64,000 nucleotides of DNA. It comes from Deferribacteres bacterium. GTDB taxonomy: Bacteria; Zhuqueibacterota; Zhuqueibacteria; Zhuqueibacterales; Geothermadaptataceae. Below are positions 8,272 through 17,297 of this stretch, piece after piece (within the stretch, counting starts at the first letter, position 1; every line of letters starts with the position of its first letter). The stretch lies in the NCBI GenBank assembly GCA_020633655.1, contig JACKDF010000009.1, positions 186,001 to 250,000 on the forward strand. The letters are read 5' to 3'. A program made the position numbers and the translations under genes. The notes below the pieces were generated by a model that was given only the letters and a program-made list of their open reading frames with translations, was not told the DNA's origin and searched no databases.

Positions 8272-9027
8272 TTAGTTCATTTTATGCATAAATGTTTCGA
8301 TAACTTTCGCAAGTTTATCAGGGTAATCCGTTATAATGCCATCTACGCCTAATCTGCACATTCGCCGCATCAACCAATCCTTGTTGGCCGTCCATACAAA
8401 TACTTTTTTCCCAAATTTTTTAGCGAGTTTAACAAAAATCGTGTTCGCCAGGGCAAAGTGAATACTCAATACCTCAACGTTTGCACGGAATACATGAGGG
8501 AGAAAACCACGTGCATTGAAGATGTATCCCACAGAAAGATCGGGTGCCTGGCGTCGGACTTCATCGATGATTGCAAAATCGAAGGAGGTCAATACGCATT
8601 CTTTTTCGACGCCGAATTCGCGGATTTTTTCTATAACCGATTGAATTAAATTGTCCCTGGAACCGTTGCATTTTAGTTCGATATTCAATGCCGCTTTACC
8701 TTTAACCAGTGACAGAACAGCCTCAAATTGCGGGACGGGTTCACCTTGGAATTTTTCACTGAACCAGCTTCCGGCATCGAGTTTTTCAACCTCGGGTGAA
8801 GTTAATTTTGACAGCGATCCCGTACCATTGGTTGTTCTATCAATTTCTGTATCGTGCATGATATACAATTTGTTATCGCTGATCTGCTGCACATCCAGTT
8901 CAACCATATCTGTTTTCAATTCAAGTGCTTTTTTAAATGCAGCCAGCGTATTTTCGGGTGCATAACCCGATGCACCCCTGTGGGCACAAATTATGGGAGG
9001 GGAATAAGATGATTTGTTCTTTTTCAT
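8272..9027 (-). CDS. Glycerophosphodiester phosphodiesterase
   Basis: GDPD (UgpQ/GlpQ-type) TIM-barrel enzyme that hydrolyses glycerophosphodiesters to glycerol-3-phosphate and an alcohol. The 251-residue protein shows HRGASGYAPENT with the first catalytic His, VELDVQQ with metal-binding acidic residues, MHDTEIDRTTNG with the second catalytic His, and NIELK. There is no signal peptide, so it is likely cytoplasmic and acts on imported or endogenous lipid head groups. It starts 23 bases after the stop of the asparaginase-like gene and is probably co-transcribed with it. Confidence 0.93.
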   Translation of the reverse strand: MKKNKSSYSPPIICAHRGASGYAPENTLAAFKKALELKTDMVELDVQQISDNKLYIMHDTEIDRTTNGTGSLSKLTSPEVEKLDAGSWFSEKFQGEPVPQFEAVLSLVKGKAALNIELKCNGSRDNLIQSVIEKIREFGVEKECVLTSFDFAIIDEVRRQAPDLSVGYIFNARGFLPHVFRANVEVLSIHFALANTIFVKLAKKFGKKVFVWTANKDWLMRRMCRLGVDGIITDYPDKLAKVIETFMHKMN

Positions 9028-9050
9028 TAGCAGCGACTCTCTTTTCTGAA

Positions 9051-9539
9051 TTAACGTATAGCTTCAAATATGCCCAATTCCCGGTTTTTACGTACATTGT
9101 CCCAGTTGAAATAACGCCCGTTCATGGCTATGTAAACGCCTTCGGGCAGGGCTTGTACAAACGAAAGTGCACTACCGAGGTTGAAGAAACCGTCGGAACT
9201 GCCAAAGGCAAAAGGGATCAATGCTCCGGTGAGTACGATGGTTTTTTCCCGGATATTTTCGCCAAGTAGTCGCGCAGTTTGTTCCATCGTGTCTGTGCCG
9301 TGGGTAATTACAATATGTTTTTCCTCCGCTTTTTTACATATGTTGAGAATGATTTGCCGGTCGGTGTCGGTCATGTCAAGGCTGTCGACCATCATGATAT
9401 TGCGTACGATAATGGGGAGCCGTGATCGTGCTGTTTTTAACATTTCCGGTAAGTGGGTGTCTTTGAATTGCAATTCGCCTGTAATTTCGTTGTAGGTTTT
9501 ATCAAAAGTCCCGCCAGTTATGAGTATTTTTATCTGCAT
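9051..9539 (-). CDS. Single-domain asparaginase-like protein
   Basis: Only 162 residues, equal to the N-terminal catalytic domain of L-asparaginases, which normally have 320-350. It retains the first nucleophile motif ITGGTFDK, the VDSLDMTD region and HGTDTMEQTA, which hold the two catalytic Thr and the Asp. The C-terminal substrate-closing domain is absent, and no trace of it appears downstream, where the GDPD gene begins at once. Stand-alone versions of this domain occur in several phyla, so it is probably intact rather than broken. Its real substrate is unknown. AAGGA precedes the ATG. Confidence 0.8.
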   Translation of the reverse strand: MQIKILITGGTFDKTYNEITGELQFKDTHLPEMLKTARSRLPIIVRNIMMVDSLDMTDTDRQIILNICKKAEEKHIVITHGTDTMEQTARLLGENIREKTIVLTGALIPFAFGSSDGFFNLGSALSFVQALPEGVYIAMNGRYFNWDNVRKNRELGIFEAIR

Positions 9540-9558
9540 GATTGTTTTCCTTGTGTTT

Positions 9559-11211
9559 TTATATATCCACAGGCGAGTGCCAAATTGGATTTGTTAATGC
9601 CTGCATTCGCATCGAGTTTTTTATCTCACCAACTAAAGCCACTCGGTAATAAAATTTTTGTTCAGTAGCAGCGTTTATGTTCAACTCGAAGGTAATTTCC
9701 AATGGATTCGCAAAAGTGTTTTCTTGCAGGATTATTTCCTCTATTTGATTTAACAAATCACCACGGTAGACCGTTATACCGTGAATTGGTCCAAATTCTT
9801 CGGTTGAAAGCGCATGAATGGTAAGTTGTGCAGCCAGGGTTGTGATTTCACTCCCCATAGCAATGAAGCGGTCATCACTTTGTGCATGGAGTGAAAGAAA
9901 AGGTCCGGAAGTTACCGCAGATTGCCCCGCACGTAGGGCCTGCGCTATGGAATTCGTTGTCGCCTTCCCTGGGTGCAAAATGAGACTGCGATGACTTCCA
10001 AATACCTGCCAATTCGCTAGATCAGCCATTGCCAGCAGGGGTTTAGTGATCTGCCGAAATCGATTGAAATTACCGTGGGCATCCGTTCCCGAAATGATAT
10101 AAAATCGCTTCCCTTGCAATAGCAATTGCCGCCAGGTCGCCAGGCTGGCGTCGGAGTTAACTTCTTCGCCATTCCAGATTTGCATGCCGTGTAACCCTGC
10201 TTGCTGGTAATCCGGCGCGTGCCATTTGCCACGATTTAAAAGGAGATTTTGAAAAAATGGCGGTGTTGCTTCCGGATGCGATGCGAAACAAGCTGCACTT
10301 TCGGATAAACGTGTGACGACTTCATTTATGGATAAGTCAGGCCGGGTACGAAACCATTTGTCACCGCTGTCTCCGGTTCCGGGTAGGAACGTTTCATTGT
10401 TATAAACGAGAAAATGCACGTTTTCTTTTTTTTGATTGCCGCAGGAAACTTCTTCGCCGGGTAAGATCACAAATGTTTCGTCAGCGGCATTTCGTTTTTT
10501 TACTTCCTTTTGAAATGCACTCCATTTTTCCAACCCGGGATCGTTTTTCAAAAAATTGTCAGGATAATCGTCAAGATCGTACGAATGATCCGTGATGCCG
10601 ACAAAACTGTGGCCCATGCTTTTAGCCAGGCGAGCCGTTGCTTCAATAGAAGCCCCAAATTCCAGCTGATCGTTAGTGTAGTTGGAATGAACATGCAAAT
10701 CGCCTGTTAAATAATCTGCCGCCATTGGAAGTGGGCTTTTAGCAAAATGAGTGGTAAATGGCTTCGAGTTTGAAAGCCTGTAATTATCGTTGATGCACAC
10801 TCGCATACGGCCATTGGCACGAAAGTGCATCTCGACGGTGATAGTGCAGGTGCCATGCAGTGTTTCCTCTGGTTCGATTTCGAATATTTTTTCCCAATAA
10901 GTATCGTCGATTTTTTCTTCTATTTGGATTTCGGATTCAAACTCATAATTTTGGCTGTCGGTGATGATTACACGGATTTTTATAAAATGAATGGGAAAGA
11001 GCAGTGCATCCTTGACAATCAACAAAACCGGTAATTTTTCGCGTGGTTGCAACCGGGTTGGCGCATCCGCGATGATCTCCGGTTCTTTTCGGTAGTAACG
11101 ACTGGGAAAAAATGGTAGGCGATAGTGAATTTCCGCATAGATCAGAAAGAAGCAACCCAAACTGAATATGTCTGGAAATATTGTAACATCAGGGTGAAAA
11201 ATCACATGCAT
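9559..11211 (-). CDS. PHP-domain metallohydrolase (CehA/McbA-like)
   Basis: A 550-residue protein. Residues ~175-470 form a PHP-type metal-dependent phosphoesterase domain with GDLHVHSNYTND, GITDHSYD, PGEEVSCGN, CFASHPEA and GTDAHGNF, which supply the His/Asp/Glu metal ligands. The N-terminal third is beta-rich and probably a domain preceding the enzyme; residues ~8-27 are hydrophobic. Related CehA-type enzymes hydrolyse phosphoesters or carbamates, but the substrate here is unknown. The start could be the TTG at 11217 or this ATG; neither has a strong ribosome site. It ends 19 bases before the asparaginase-like gene. Confidence 0.8.
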   Translation of the reverse strand: MHVIFHPDVTIFPDIFSLGCFFLIYAEIHYRLPFFPSRYYRKEPEIIADAPTRLQPREKLPVLLIVKDALLFPIHFIKIRVIITDSQNYEFESEIQIEEKIDDTYWEKIFEIEPEETLHGTCTITVEMHFRANGRMRVCINDNYRLSNSKPFTTHFAKSPLPMAADYLTGDLHVHSNYTNDQLEFGASIEATARLAKSMGHSFVGITDHSYDLDDYPDNFLKNDPGLEKWSAFQKEVKKRNAADETFVILPGEEVSCGNQKKENVHFLVYNNETFLPGTGDSGDKWFRTRPDLSINEVVTRLSESAACFASHPEATPPFFQNLLLNRGKWHAPDYQQAGLHGMQIWNGEEVNSDASLATWRQLLLQGKRFYIISGTDAHGNFNRFRQITKPLLAMADLANWQVFGSHRSLILHPGKATTNSIAQALRAGQSAVTSGPFLSLHAQSDDRFIAMGSEITTLAAQLTIHALSTEEFGPIHGITVYRGDLLNQIEEIILQENTFANPLEITFELNINAATEQKFYYRVALVGEIKNSMRMQALTNPIWHSPVDI

Positions 11212-11330
11212 ACACAACTCAAAATCCTATCAATTCAACCTGCTTTATTCATAAACAGGAGGATTGGGCAGGAGACAGCCCCTGTCCATCGTTCACTTTA
11301 AACATTGTATGATTAAAGCTGGTTAATTTT

Positions 11331-11516
11331 AAAAAAAAAGCACTGCAGCTTTCCGCAGCCTTTAATTGCAGTTTGTACAGTACCAGCAAAATTGGTGACG
11401 GATAGTTTTTTCGTCTGCGACCAATTTTTACACTATCCACCTTCCTCCTATGATAAGCTGCAGTGCTGTAATTGAGTTAAGGGGACTTCTCGACTCATCA
11501 CTGCGGCTTTTTTTTT
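11331..11516. other. 186-bp nested inverted-repeat element, candidate structured RNA
   Basis: It starts with nine A (nine T on the minus strand) and ends with nine T. GCACTGCAGCTT (11340-11351) is a perfect complement of AAGCTGCAGTGC (11455-11466), which can alternatively pair with CACTGCGGCTT (11499-11509). Between them AAAATTGGT (11388-11396) pairs perfectly with ACCAATTTT (11420-11428), enclosing GACG/CGTC. A strong Shine-Dalgarno-like AGGAGGAAGG lies on the minus strand at 11441-11450 without a convincing ORF. It fills most of the 11212-11624 gap. Confidence 0.65.
11455..11516 (+). terminator. Rho-independent terminator-like hairpin
   Basis: An 11-bp stem AAGCTGCAGTG/CACTGCGGCTT with one G-U pair, an inner TGAGT/ACTCA stem, then nine T. 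No plus-strand protein gene lies upstream, so it may end a non-coding RNA (see the surrounding element). Confidence 0.55.
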
Positions 11517-11624
11517 GCTTAAGCTTGCGTATGAATTGGCTCATGTACAGATAAATCAATTGGGACAGATGTCCCTTATAATTTTCCGATCAGGGGTGAT
11601 CCTCTGACCGATCATCCACAACTG

Positions 11625-13646
11625 CTATTTTAAATACTCTGCGAACCATTCGTGCAAGGTATTCCACCACAATTTTGCATTTTGCGGCTTACTTACGAAG
11701 TGATCTTCGTCCGGGAAATAAAGAAATTTGCTTGGCACATTCATTTTTTGCAGTGCGGTAAAGGCTTCGAATCCTTGCCCGAGATCAACGCGAAAGTCTT
11801 TCTGACTGTGAACAATGAGCATCGGGGTTTTGAAATCATTTATGTAGTTCGACGGGGACCATTTTGCATAGAGTTCAGGATTTTCCCAGGGTGCACCACC
11901 CATCTCCCATTCCGGAAACCATAATTCTTCCGTTGTGCCATACATGCTGACCAGGTTGAAAACACCATCATGGGCGACCAGGCATTTGAATGGATTATCA
12001 TGCCCTTCTAACCAGTACATCATATACCCGCCGTAGCTGGCGCCGGCTGCGCCCATACGATTCGCATCGATGAAATCGAAGTTGGCACCAAGATATTCCC
12101 AACCATTTTTTAAGTCTTCGTAGACTTTTCCGCCCCAATCCCGGGAAATTTCATCGGTGAATTGTTGACCGTACCCTGTAGAACCGCGCGGATTGACCAT
12201 GACAACGACATAACCGGGAGCAGCGAACATCTGCGCGTTCCAACGGTAGTGGAAACTGTCATGCCAGGCCCCCTGTGGGCCGCCGTGAACAAGATAAATA
12301 ACCGGATATTTTTTCACTTGATCGAATTGGGGCGGTTTTACCATAAATCCGTGTACTTTTGTGCCACCTGCGCCTGCAAACCAGAATTCTTCCAATGGAT
12401 TCATTTCGAGTTGTGATAATTTATCCTTGTTGTGGAAGGTGAGCTGTTTGGCGTTTTTTCCATTTTTATCGGCAACCCAGACGTCCGCAGGTTTGTTAAT
12501 CTTTTCCTGGATAAAAACCAATTTGTCACCGGTGGCTAAACTCAGTGATTTATTGTACAAACCCTGGGTGATTTGTGTGGTTTTTGCTGAATTTATATCA
12601 ACAGAGTAGATCGACTGACAACTGCCATCTTCTGTGAGAAAATAAATCGCATTGCTTTTTGAATTCCAGGCAAGATCAGTTGCTGAACGATCAAGAGATT
12701 GTGTTAGTGCCCGGGAAGTGCCGTTTTTTCGGTTATACAGCATTAATACCCGCTTGTCGGCTTCAAAACCGCCGCGCGCCATGGATGTATAGGCAATGTA
12801 TTTCCCATCCGGACTGTATACAGGATTGGCATCATTCCCTGAGTTGGTTGTAATTTGTTTTGCTTCACCGCCACTGGTCGCTACAATGTACAGATCATTG
12901 TTTGTGCTGACTGCGACGACATCCTCTGGATTTTTTACGAAACAGATTTCACTACCATCGGGGGAGATGGCGTAATCTGGTGAGCCGCCCAGACTAATCG
13001 GCGGGCTGTCGAAATCTCCCGGTGTCACATCACGAAAACTCCCATCTTCTGTAGAAGCAACAAAAACATGGCTTCGCATACCATAGGTCCAATCGTTCCA
13101 ATGTTTGAACATCAGACGATCCCAGATTTGCGCCTGCACAAGATTCGATTCCTGCGCCTGAAGTTTTTTAGCATTGCAGTCATCATTTTCACAGTCAGGA
13201 TAAACGGTGGAAGTAAAGATGATGTTTTTACCATCCGTAGACCATACAGGGCCGCTTGCACCGGTAGAAATAGTGGTTAATTTGCGTGCTTCACCGCCCG
13301 AGACGGGCATTAGGTAAATTTGGGCATTTCCATCCCTGTTCGATACAAATGCGATGGTTTTTCCATCAGGGGACCAGCGCGGCTGCGATTCACGTTTTGG
13401 CGAACTCGTAAATTGTTTGGTGTCTTTACCGTCGATAGAAACCAGGTATATATCGCTGTTGGATTTATTCGTGGTGATATCGTAGGTGGTCACGGTATAA
13501 GCCACCCATTTCCCATCCGGGGATGGCTGCGGATCGCTTACCCGTTCAAATCCCCAGAAATCTTCAAAAGTGATCGGGCGTTTTTCCTGCGCCTGAATTT
13601 GACTTATTGCACACAATAAAAACAAAAATCCAATTATTTTACGCAT
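11625..13646 (-). CDS. Secreted S9 family peptidase (acylaminoacyl-peptidase/DPP type)
   Basis: Serine peptidase that removes dipeptides or acyl-amino acids from oligopeptides in the periplasm. The 673-residue product starts with a signal peptide (MRKIIGFLFLLCAISQIQAQ). Residues ~25-390 form a WD40/PD40-like beta-propeller with repeated SPDGKWVAY, SPDGKTIAF and SPDGKYIAY blades. The alpha/beta hydrolase domain carries GASYGGYM with catalytic Ser537, HSQKDFRV with Asp617 and DEDHF with His649. The ATG at 13646 follows GGAGG at good spacing, so the 16-residue upstream extension is rejected. It is probably part of peptide nutrition. Confidence 0.95.
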   Translation of the reverse strand: MRKIIGFLFLLCAISQIQAQEKRPITFEDFWGFERVSDPQPSPDGKWVAYTVTTYDITTNKSNSDIYLVSIDGKDTKQFTSSPKRESQPRWSPDGKTIAFVSNRDGNAQIYLMPVSGGEARKLTTISTGASGPVWSTDGKNIIFTSTVYPDCENDDCNAKKLQAQESNLVQAQIWDRLMFKHWNDWTYGMRSHVFVASTEDGSFRDVTPGDFDSPPISLGGSPDYAISPDGSEICFVKNPEDVVAVSTNNDLYIVATSGGEAKQITTNSGNDANPVYSPDGKYIAYTSMARGGFEADKRVLMLYNRKNGTSRALTQSLDRSATDLAWNSKSNAIYFLTEDGSCQSIYSVDINSAKTTQITQGLYNKSLSLATGDKLVFIQEKINKPADVWVADKNGKNAKQLTFHNKDKLSQLEMNPLEEFWFAGAGGTKVHGFMVKPPQFDQVKKYPVIYLVHGGPQGAWHDSFHYRWNAQMFAAPGYVVVMVNPRGSTGYGQQFTDEISRDWGGKVYEDLKNGWEYLGANFDFIDANRMGAAGASYGGYMMYWLEGHDNPFKCLVAHDGVFNLVSMYGTTEELWFPEWEMGGAPWENPELYAKWSPSNYINDFKTPMLIVHSQKDFRVDLGQGFEAFTALQKMNVPSKFLYFPDEDHFVSKPQNAKLWWNTLHEWFAEYLK

Positions 13647-14075
13647 CTTTCCTCCAAGCGAATAAAGGATAAACTCAATTGAACTACTAAGCATCAGCGT
13701 AGTTCAGATTTCAAATTCTGTTACTCTACGTTAATTTGCAATGAAAAGCAAGAGTGGATTGTTTCACCTCGGAATCTCAGTAAAAAATAGAATCACCGCA
13801 ACGGTTATTTGTCGAAATGCTTTTAATGGCTGTCCTGTGATCAGCAGCTCAATAGAACCGGTTGATTTTCATTGCACTAAAATATTAAAGTTAAATGCAC
13901 TATCGTTGCACAAGTGAATTGCTTTTCTGGTCGATTATGAATAGGAGGGCGTTTCTTGTTGCGAGCATTTAATCAAAATGGCTCAAATTGAAACGCTGTA
14001 CTAAATTCATTCGCGGTTTAAAGGCTTTGTCGTTATTATAAACAAAACTCAGGCAACACTGACAGTGTTTTGAAG

Positions 14076-14190
14076 CCTGTCGAGACTGTGGAAAAGCATG
14101 CAAATTCGGACCCTGAGCTTGCCGAAATGCCCGAATTTGAGCGTAGAACCGGGTGTTTCGACACTTCGACTTTACTCAGTGCAGGCAGGC
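14076..14190 (-). repeat. Dispersed GGACCCTGAGCTTGCCGAA repeat, copy C
   Basis: Inverted relative to copies at 41501-41634 and 45921-46069. Shared blocks are ATGCAAATTCGGACCCTGAG, CGAATTTGAGCGT and GTTTCGACACTTCGA; the CTTCGAC...CTGAG core is typical of REP-like bacterial repeats. Confidence 0.85.
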
Positions 14191-14213
14191 GCACCGTCTG
14201 GCTGATTCATTAC

Positions 14214-14241
14214 TTGACAGACTGGTCAGAGTTCCTATAAA
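14214..14241 (+). promoter_or_regulatory. Predicted sigma-70 promoter of the SGNH hydrolase gene
   Basis: TTGACA (14214-14219), 16-bp spacer, TATAAA (14236-14241), 91 bases upstream of the chosen ATG. Confidence 0.6.
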
Positions 14242-14332
14242 AATGGTCTGAACTTTGCTAAAATAATTGCTTCACAATTTTTTAATCCGTTCGCTAATCA
14301 AGGAATCGAACACATTTCGTATAAAAGGATTT

Positions 14333-15667
14333 ATGTTTATGTGGCACCGACTTGTTACTGCACTTGCTCTGATGCTCTTTATCTCCGGTTCAACAACACA
14401 GGCACAAACGTATAATATATGGCCGCTTGGGAACTCAATAACAGAAGGGGAAGGATCCACAAATTACAACGGTTATCGTAAACCTTTGTACTACGATTTG
14501 AAAGATTATGTCAATCAGCAAAATGAAGGTGTTGACATTAATTTTGTCGGTACGCTCAGCAACGGTGATTTTGGTGATGCGGAGCATGATGGATGGGCAG
14601 GCAAAAAGGCGGATTTTATTCGCTCCAATGCCCAGAGCTGGTTAAATACCCTCGTTGCACAAAACGATACACCCGATTTTGTGCTTTTTCATATCGGCAC
14701 GAACGATATCTCTTCAAATCGCGCGGCATCTTCGATTGTGAATGATATCGACGTAGCCCTCGACATTATTTGGAATTATGGCATCAATATCAAAGTCTTT
14801 CTCTGCGGTATCATTCCGCGATTGGATGGAAAAAATTCGCAAACTACCGATTTGAATGATGATATCTGGACCCTGGTAGACCGTCGTCGCAATCAGGAAG
14901 GCAAGGCAATTTTTTATGTGGATCAGTACAATCAATTCGTCAACCATAATAATTGGGAAACCGATTATATGGTGAATAACGGAACCGATTACCTGCATCC
15001 CAACAACACCGGTTATGATGCCATGGCCAACCGGTTCTTCGGTGTTGTAGCGCAGTATCTCGTACCGGGAACGACCCCGGTTGAGCTTCTCACCTTCGGC
15101 GGTATAGCTGACAATTACGTTATCAATTTAAGCTGGAATACGGCTACCGAATCGAACAATCTGGGATTTTATATCGAACACAGCCTCGGAAATGATTTGT
15201 TTCGCGATGTCGGTTTTGTGGAAGGAAACGGGACCACCGTCGAATCGCATAATTATACATTTGCCTTCGAAGCTAAACTGGCGGGACAGCACAATTTTCG
15301 CCTGCGTCAAGTTGACAATGACGGAACCATCAACTATTCCCGCGAAATTGCTGTTATGGTTCTGCCGCCAAACTCCCTTGCTTTGCACCAGAATTATCCC
15401 AATCCGTTTCGTCCGGGATTCAGCCTTTCCGAAGGCACACGCATCCCCTTTGAATTGCAGGCTAACTCGCAGGTCGATGTCAATATTTACAATATTACTG
15501 GTCAGTTAATTAAAACAGTCAGTGCCGACACCTACCAGCCTGGGCGCCACGAAGTCTTGTGGGATGGACGCAATGAAACAGGCATGCTGGCACCCAGTGG
15601 CACCTATCTCATTCGCCTGCGTTCAAATGATCAGATCATTTCAAAAACGATGCAGGTTGTGCGGTAG
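14333..15667 (+). CDS. Secreted SGNH/GDSL hydrolase with T9SS sorting domain
   Basis: A 444-residue exported esterase or carbohydrate deacetylase-like enzyme. A signal peptide (MFMWHRLVTALALMLFISGS) ends near TQAQ. The SGNH domain spans ~25-250 with PLGNSITEG (block I Ser), HIGTNDIS (block III Asn) and DYLHPNNTGY (block V Asp/His). A beta-sandwich follows, and the C-terminal ~85 residues contain QNYPNPF and WDGRNETG, a type A T9SS sorting or FlgD-like domain, implying export across the outer membrane. The ATG at 14333 is preceded by AAAGGATTT; the longer frame from 14267 lacks a site. Confidence 0.92.
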   Translation: MFMWHRLVTALALMLFISGSTTQAQTYNIWPLGNSITEGEGSTNYNGYRKPLYYDLKDYVNQQNEGVDINFVGTLSNGDFGDAEHDGWAGKKADFIRSNAQSWLNTLVAQNDTPDFVLFHIGTNDISSNRAASSIVNDIDVALDIIWNYGINIKVFLCGIIPRLDGKNSQTTDLNDDIWTLVDRRRNQEGKAIFYVDQYNQFVNHNNWETDYMVNNGTDYLHPNNTGYDAMANRFFGVVAQYLVPGTTPVELLTFGGIADNYVINLSWNTATESNNLGFYIEHSLGNDLFRDVGFVEGNGTTVESHNYTFAFEAKLAGQHNFRLRQVDNDGTINYSREIAVMVLPPNSLALHQNYPNPFRPGFSLSEGTRIPFELQANSQVDVNIYNITGQLIKTVSADTYQPGRHEVLWDGRNETGMLAPSGTYLIRLRSNDQIISKTMQVVR

Positions 15668-15682
15668 ATAATGGTACAAGTC

Positions 15683-15807
15683 ATTCCGGTTTTTGCGCTT
15701 CTCAGCAAAAGACCGGAATCTTAATAATTCATCCACAAATTTGATTTTTAGAATAGTACATCTCAACACGATAGGATGCCGGTATTGCAAAAAACGCAAA
15801 CCGGCAT
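15683..15807. repeat. Two CCGG-containing hairpins after the SGNH gene
   Basis: First hairpin (15683-15719): ATTCCGGT...ACCGGAAT with an inner TTTTGC/GCAAAA extension. Second (15776-15807): ATGCCGGT...ACCGGCAT with an inner TTGC/GCAA. Neither has a T-run; both resemble the CCGGAATGAC repeats elsewhere in the window. They may end or stabilise the SGNH message. Confidence 0.6.
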
Positions 15808-15863
15808 GACTTTTCAGGAACCAAACTCACAAATTAAGCTGTGACAAAGTAATGGAAAGCAAT

Positions 15864-17246
15864 TCAAATCACCAACGACGATATCCCACGCTTTAAAAAC
15901 TGCCCATATCCTTTTTCGATTTTCATTTCATCATTTTCAACCGCAACCTTTCCTCGCATAAGAACAGTTTTGCACTTTCCAGTCACTTCCCGGCCTTCAT
16001 AAGCGGAATAGTCACAGTTGTGATGGTGTGTTTTCGCTGAAATTGTGTGCTGCTCTTCAGGATCAAAAATGACGATATCCGCGTCAGCGCCGATGGCGAG
16101 TGTGCCTTTGCGCGGGTACATGCCGAAAATTTTCGCAGGATTTGTCGATATCACTTCAACAAATTTATTTAAACTGATGCGTCCTTTTCGCACTCCTTCG
16201 CTGTAAAGCAACTCAATCCGATGCTCAATGCCTGGCGCACCATTAGGAATTTTTGTGAAGTCGTCTTCCCCTTTTCGCTTTTGTTCCATAAAAAACGGAC
16301 AGTGGTCAGTCCCAACAGTCTGTATCATCCCCTGATTCAATCCCGCCCACAGCGCTTCCCGATCCTTTTGCTCACGAATCGGTGGCGACATCACCCATTT
16401 CGCTCCTTCAAAATTCTCCTTTTCATAAACCGAGGCATCCAGCAACAAATACTGCGGACAGGTTTCGACAAAAACCCGCTGATTGCGTTTACTTGCCTCG
16501 CGCACCTTGTTCAAAGCCCCTGCGCTGGTCATATGCACAATCAGGCAGGTGACGCCGGTATAATTCGCCATATCGATAAACCGTCCGCACGCTTCGATTT
16601 CGGTAATTTCCGGCTGCGAGCGATAGTGATAAAGCGGTGTCAGCTTACCTTCTGCCTGATGTTTCTTGACAAGCGCCTCAATCATATCACCGTTTGTCGC
16701 ATGCACCGTCACGATGCCGCCGTGCTTTTTGACCTCATCCATGATGCCCATCATTTGGCCATCGTCGATCATTAAGGTGCCTTTATAGGCCATGAATGTT
16801 TTAAAGGAAGTGATGCCATCATCGATGAGTTGTTTGATTTCGGCTTTAGTGGTGGGATTAAAATCGGTCACCGACACGTGAAAACCGTAGTCGCACAATG
16901 CATTTCCTGCAGCTTTTTTGTGCCATTCGTCCACAGCTGCGTGCAGTGTTTCGCCGCGGGTCTGGTTGGCAAAATCGATGATCGTGGTGGTGCCGCCGAA
17001 TAATGCAGCTCGTGTGCCGGTTTCAAAATTGTCGCTGGAGAATGTGCCCATGACCGGCAGATCGAGATGCACATGGGCATCGACGCCGCCGGGGAAAACA
17101 AGTTTGCCGCTCGCATCGATGGTTTTATCCGCTGACATTGGGAGATCTTTACCAATTGCTGAAATTGTTTCCCCTTCTACGAAAATGTTGGCGATATAAT
17201 CCGCAGAGGCTGTAACGATGTGGCCGTTTTTTATGAGAATAGACAT
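15864..17246 (-). CDS. Dihydropyrimidinase (D-hydantoinase)
   Basis: Cyclic amidohydrolase that opens dihydropyrimidine or hydantoin rings. The 460-residue length is typical. DAHVHLDL near residue 56 holds the first metal-binding His pair, TSFKTFMAYKG contains the Lys that is carboxylated to bridge the two metals, VTVHATNG and IVHMTSAGA give further His ligands, and VGTDHCPF supplies the catalytic Asp. A GGGAG site precedes the ATG. It lies 51 bases downstream of a sulfatase gene. No dihydropyrimidine dehydrogenase or beta-ureidopropionase is seen, so a role in hydantoin rather than pyrimidine breakdown is possible. Confidence 0.92.
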   Translation of the reverse strand: MSILIKNGHIVTASADYIANIFVEGETISAIGKDLPMSADKTIDASGKLVFPGGVDAHVHLDLPVMGTFSSDNFETGTRAALFGGTTTIIDFANQTRGETLHAAVDEWHKKAAGNALCDYGFHVSVTDFNPTTKAEIKQLIDDGITSFKTFMAYKGTLMIDDGQMMGIMDEVKKHGGIVTVHATNGDMIEALVKKHQAEGKLTPLYHYRSQPEITEIEACGRFIDMANYTGVTCLIVHMTSAGALNKVREASKRNQRVFVETCPQYLLLDASVYEKENFEGAKWVMSPPIREQKDREALWAGLNQGMIQTVGTDHCPFFMEQKRKGEDDFTKIPNGAPGIEHRIELLYSEGVRKGRISLNKFVEVISTNPAKIFGMYPRKGTLAIGADADIVIFDPEEQHTISAKTHHHNCDYSAYEGREVTGKCKTVLMRGKVAVENDEMKIEKGYGQFLKRGISSLVI

Positions 17247-17297
17247 CGGCTTCTCCCAAATTTACTTATCGATGGCATACCGATACAGGCAATTCTA

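Larger units (their letters stand above)
13647..14332. other. Divergent intergenic region
   Basis: 686 bases between the S9 peptidase and SGNH genes. It holds one copy of the ~115-150-bp repeat family (14076-14190) and a promoter for the SGNH gene (14214-14241). I see nothing recognisable in 13650-14040. Confidence 0.6.

Noticed and set aside
9051..9539. Asparaginase-like gene as a truncated pseudogene
   Set aside because: No remnant of a second domain follows, the start and stop are clean, and stand-alone versions of this domain are known.
11249..11440. 62-residue minus-strand frame beside a strong AGGAGG
   Set aside because: The GTG start is only three bases from the AGGAGG, the frame runs across the inverted-repeat arms, and the peptide has no recognisable pattern.
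11480..11516. Possible hammerhead ribozyme (TGATGAG on the minus strand)
   Set aside because: The CTGATGA and GAAA core elements are not both present with a stem between them.
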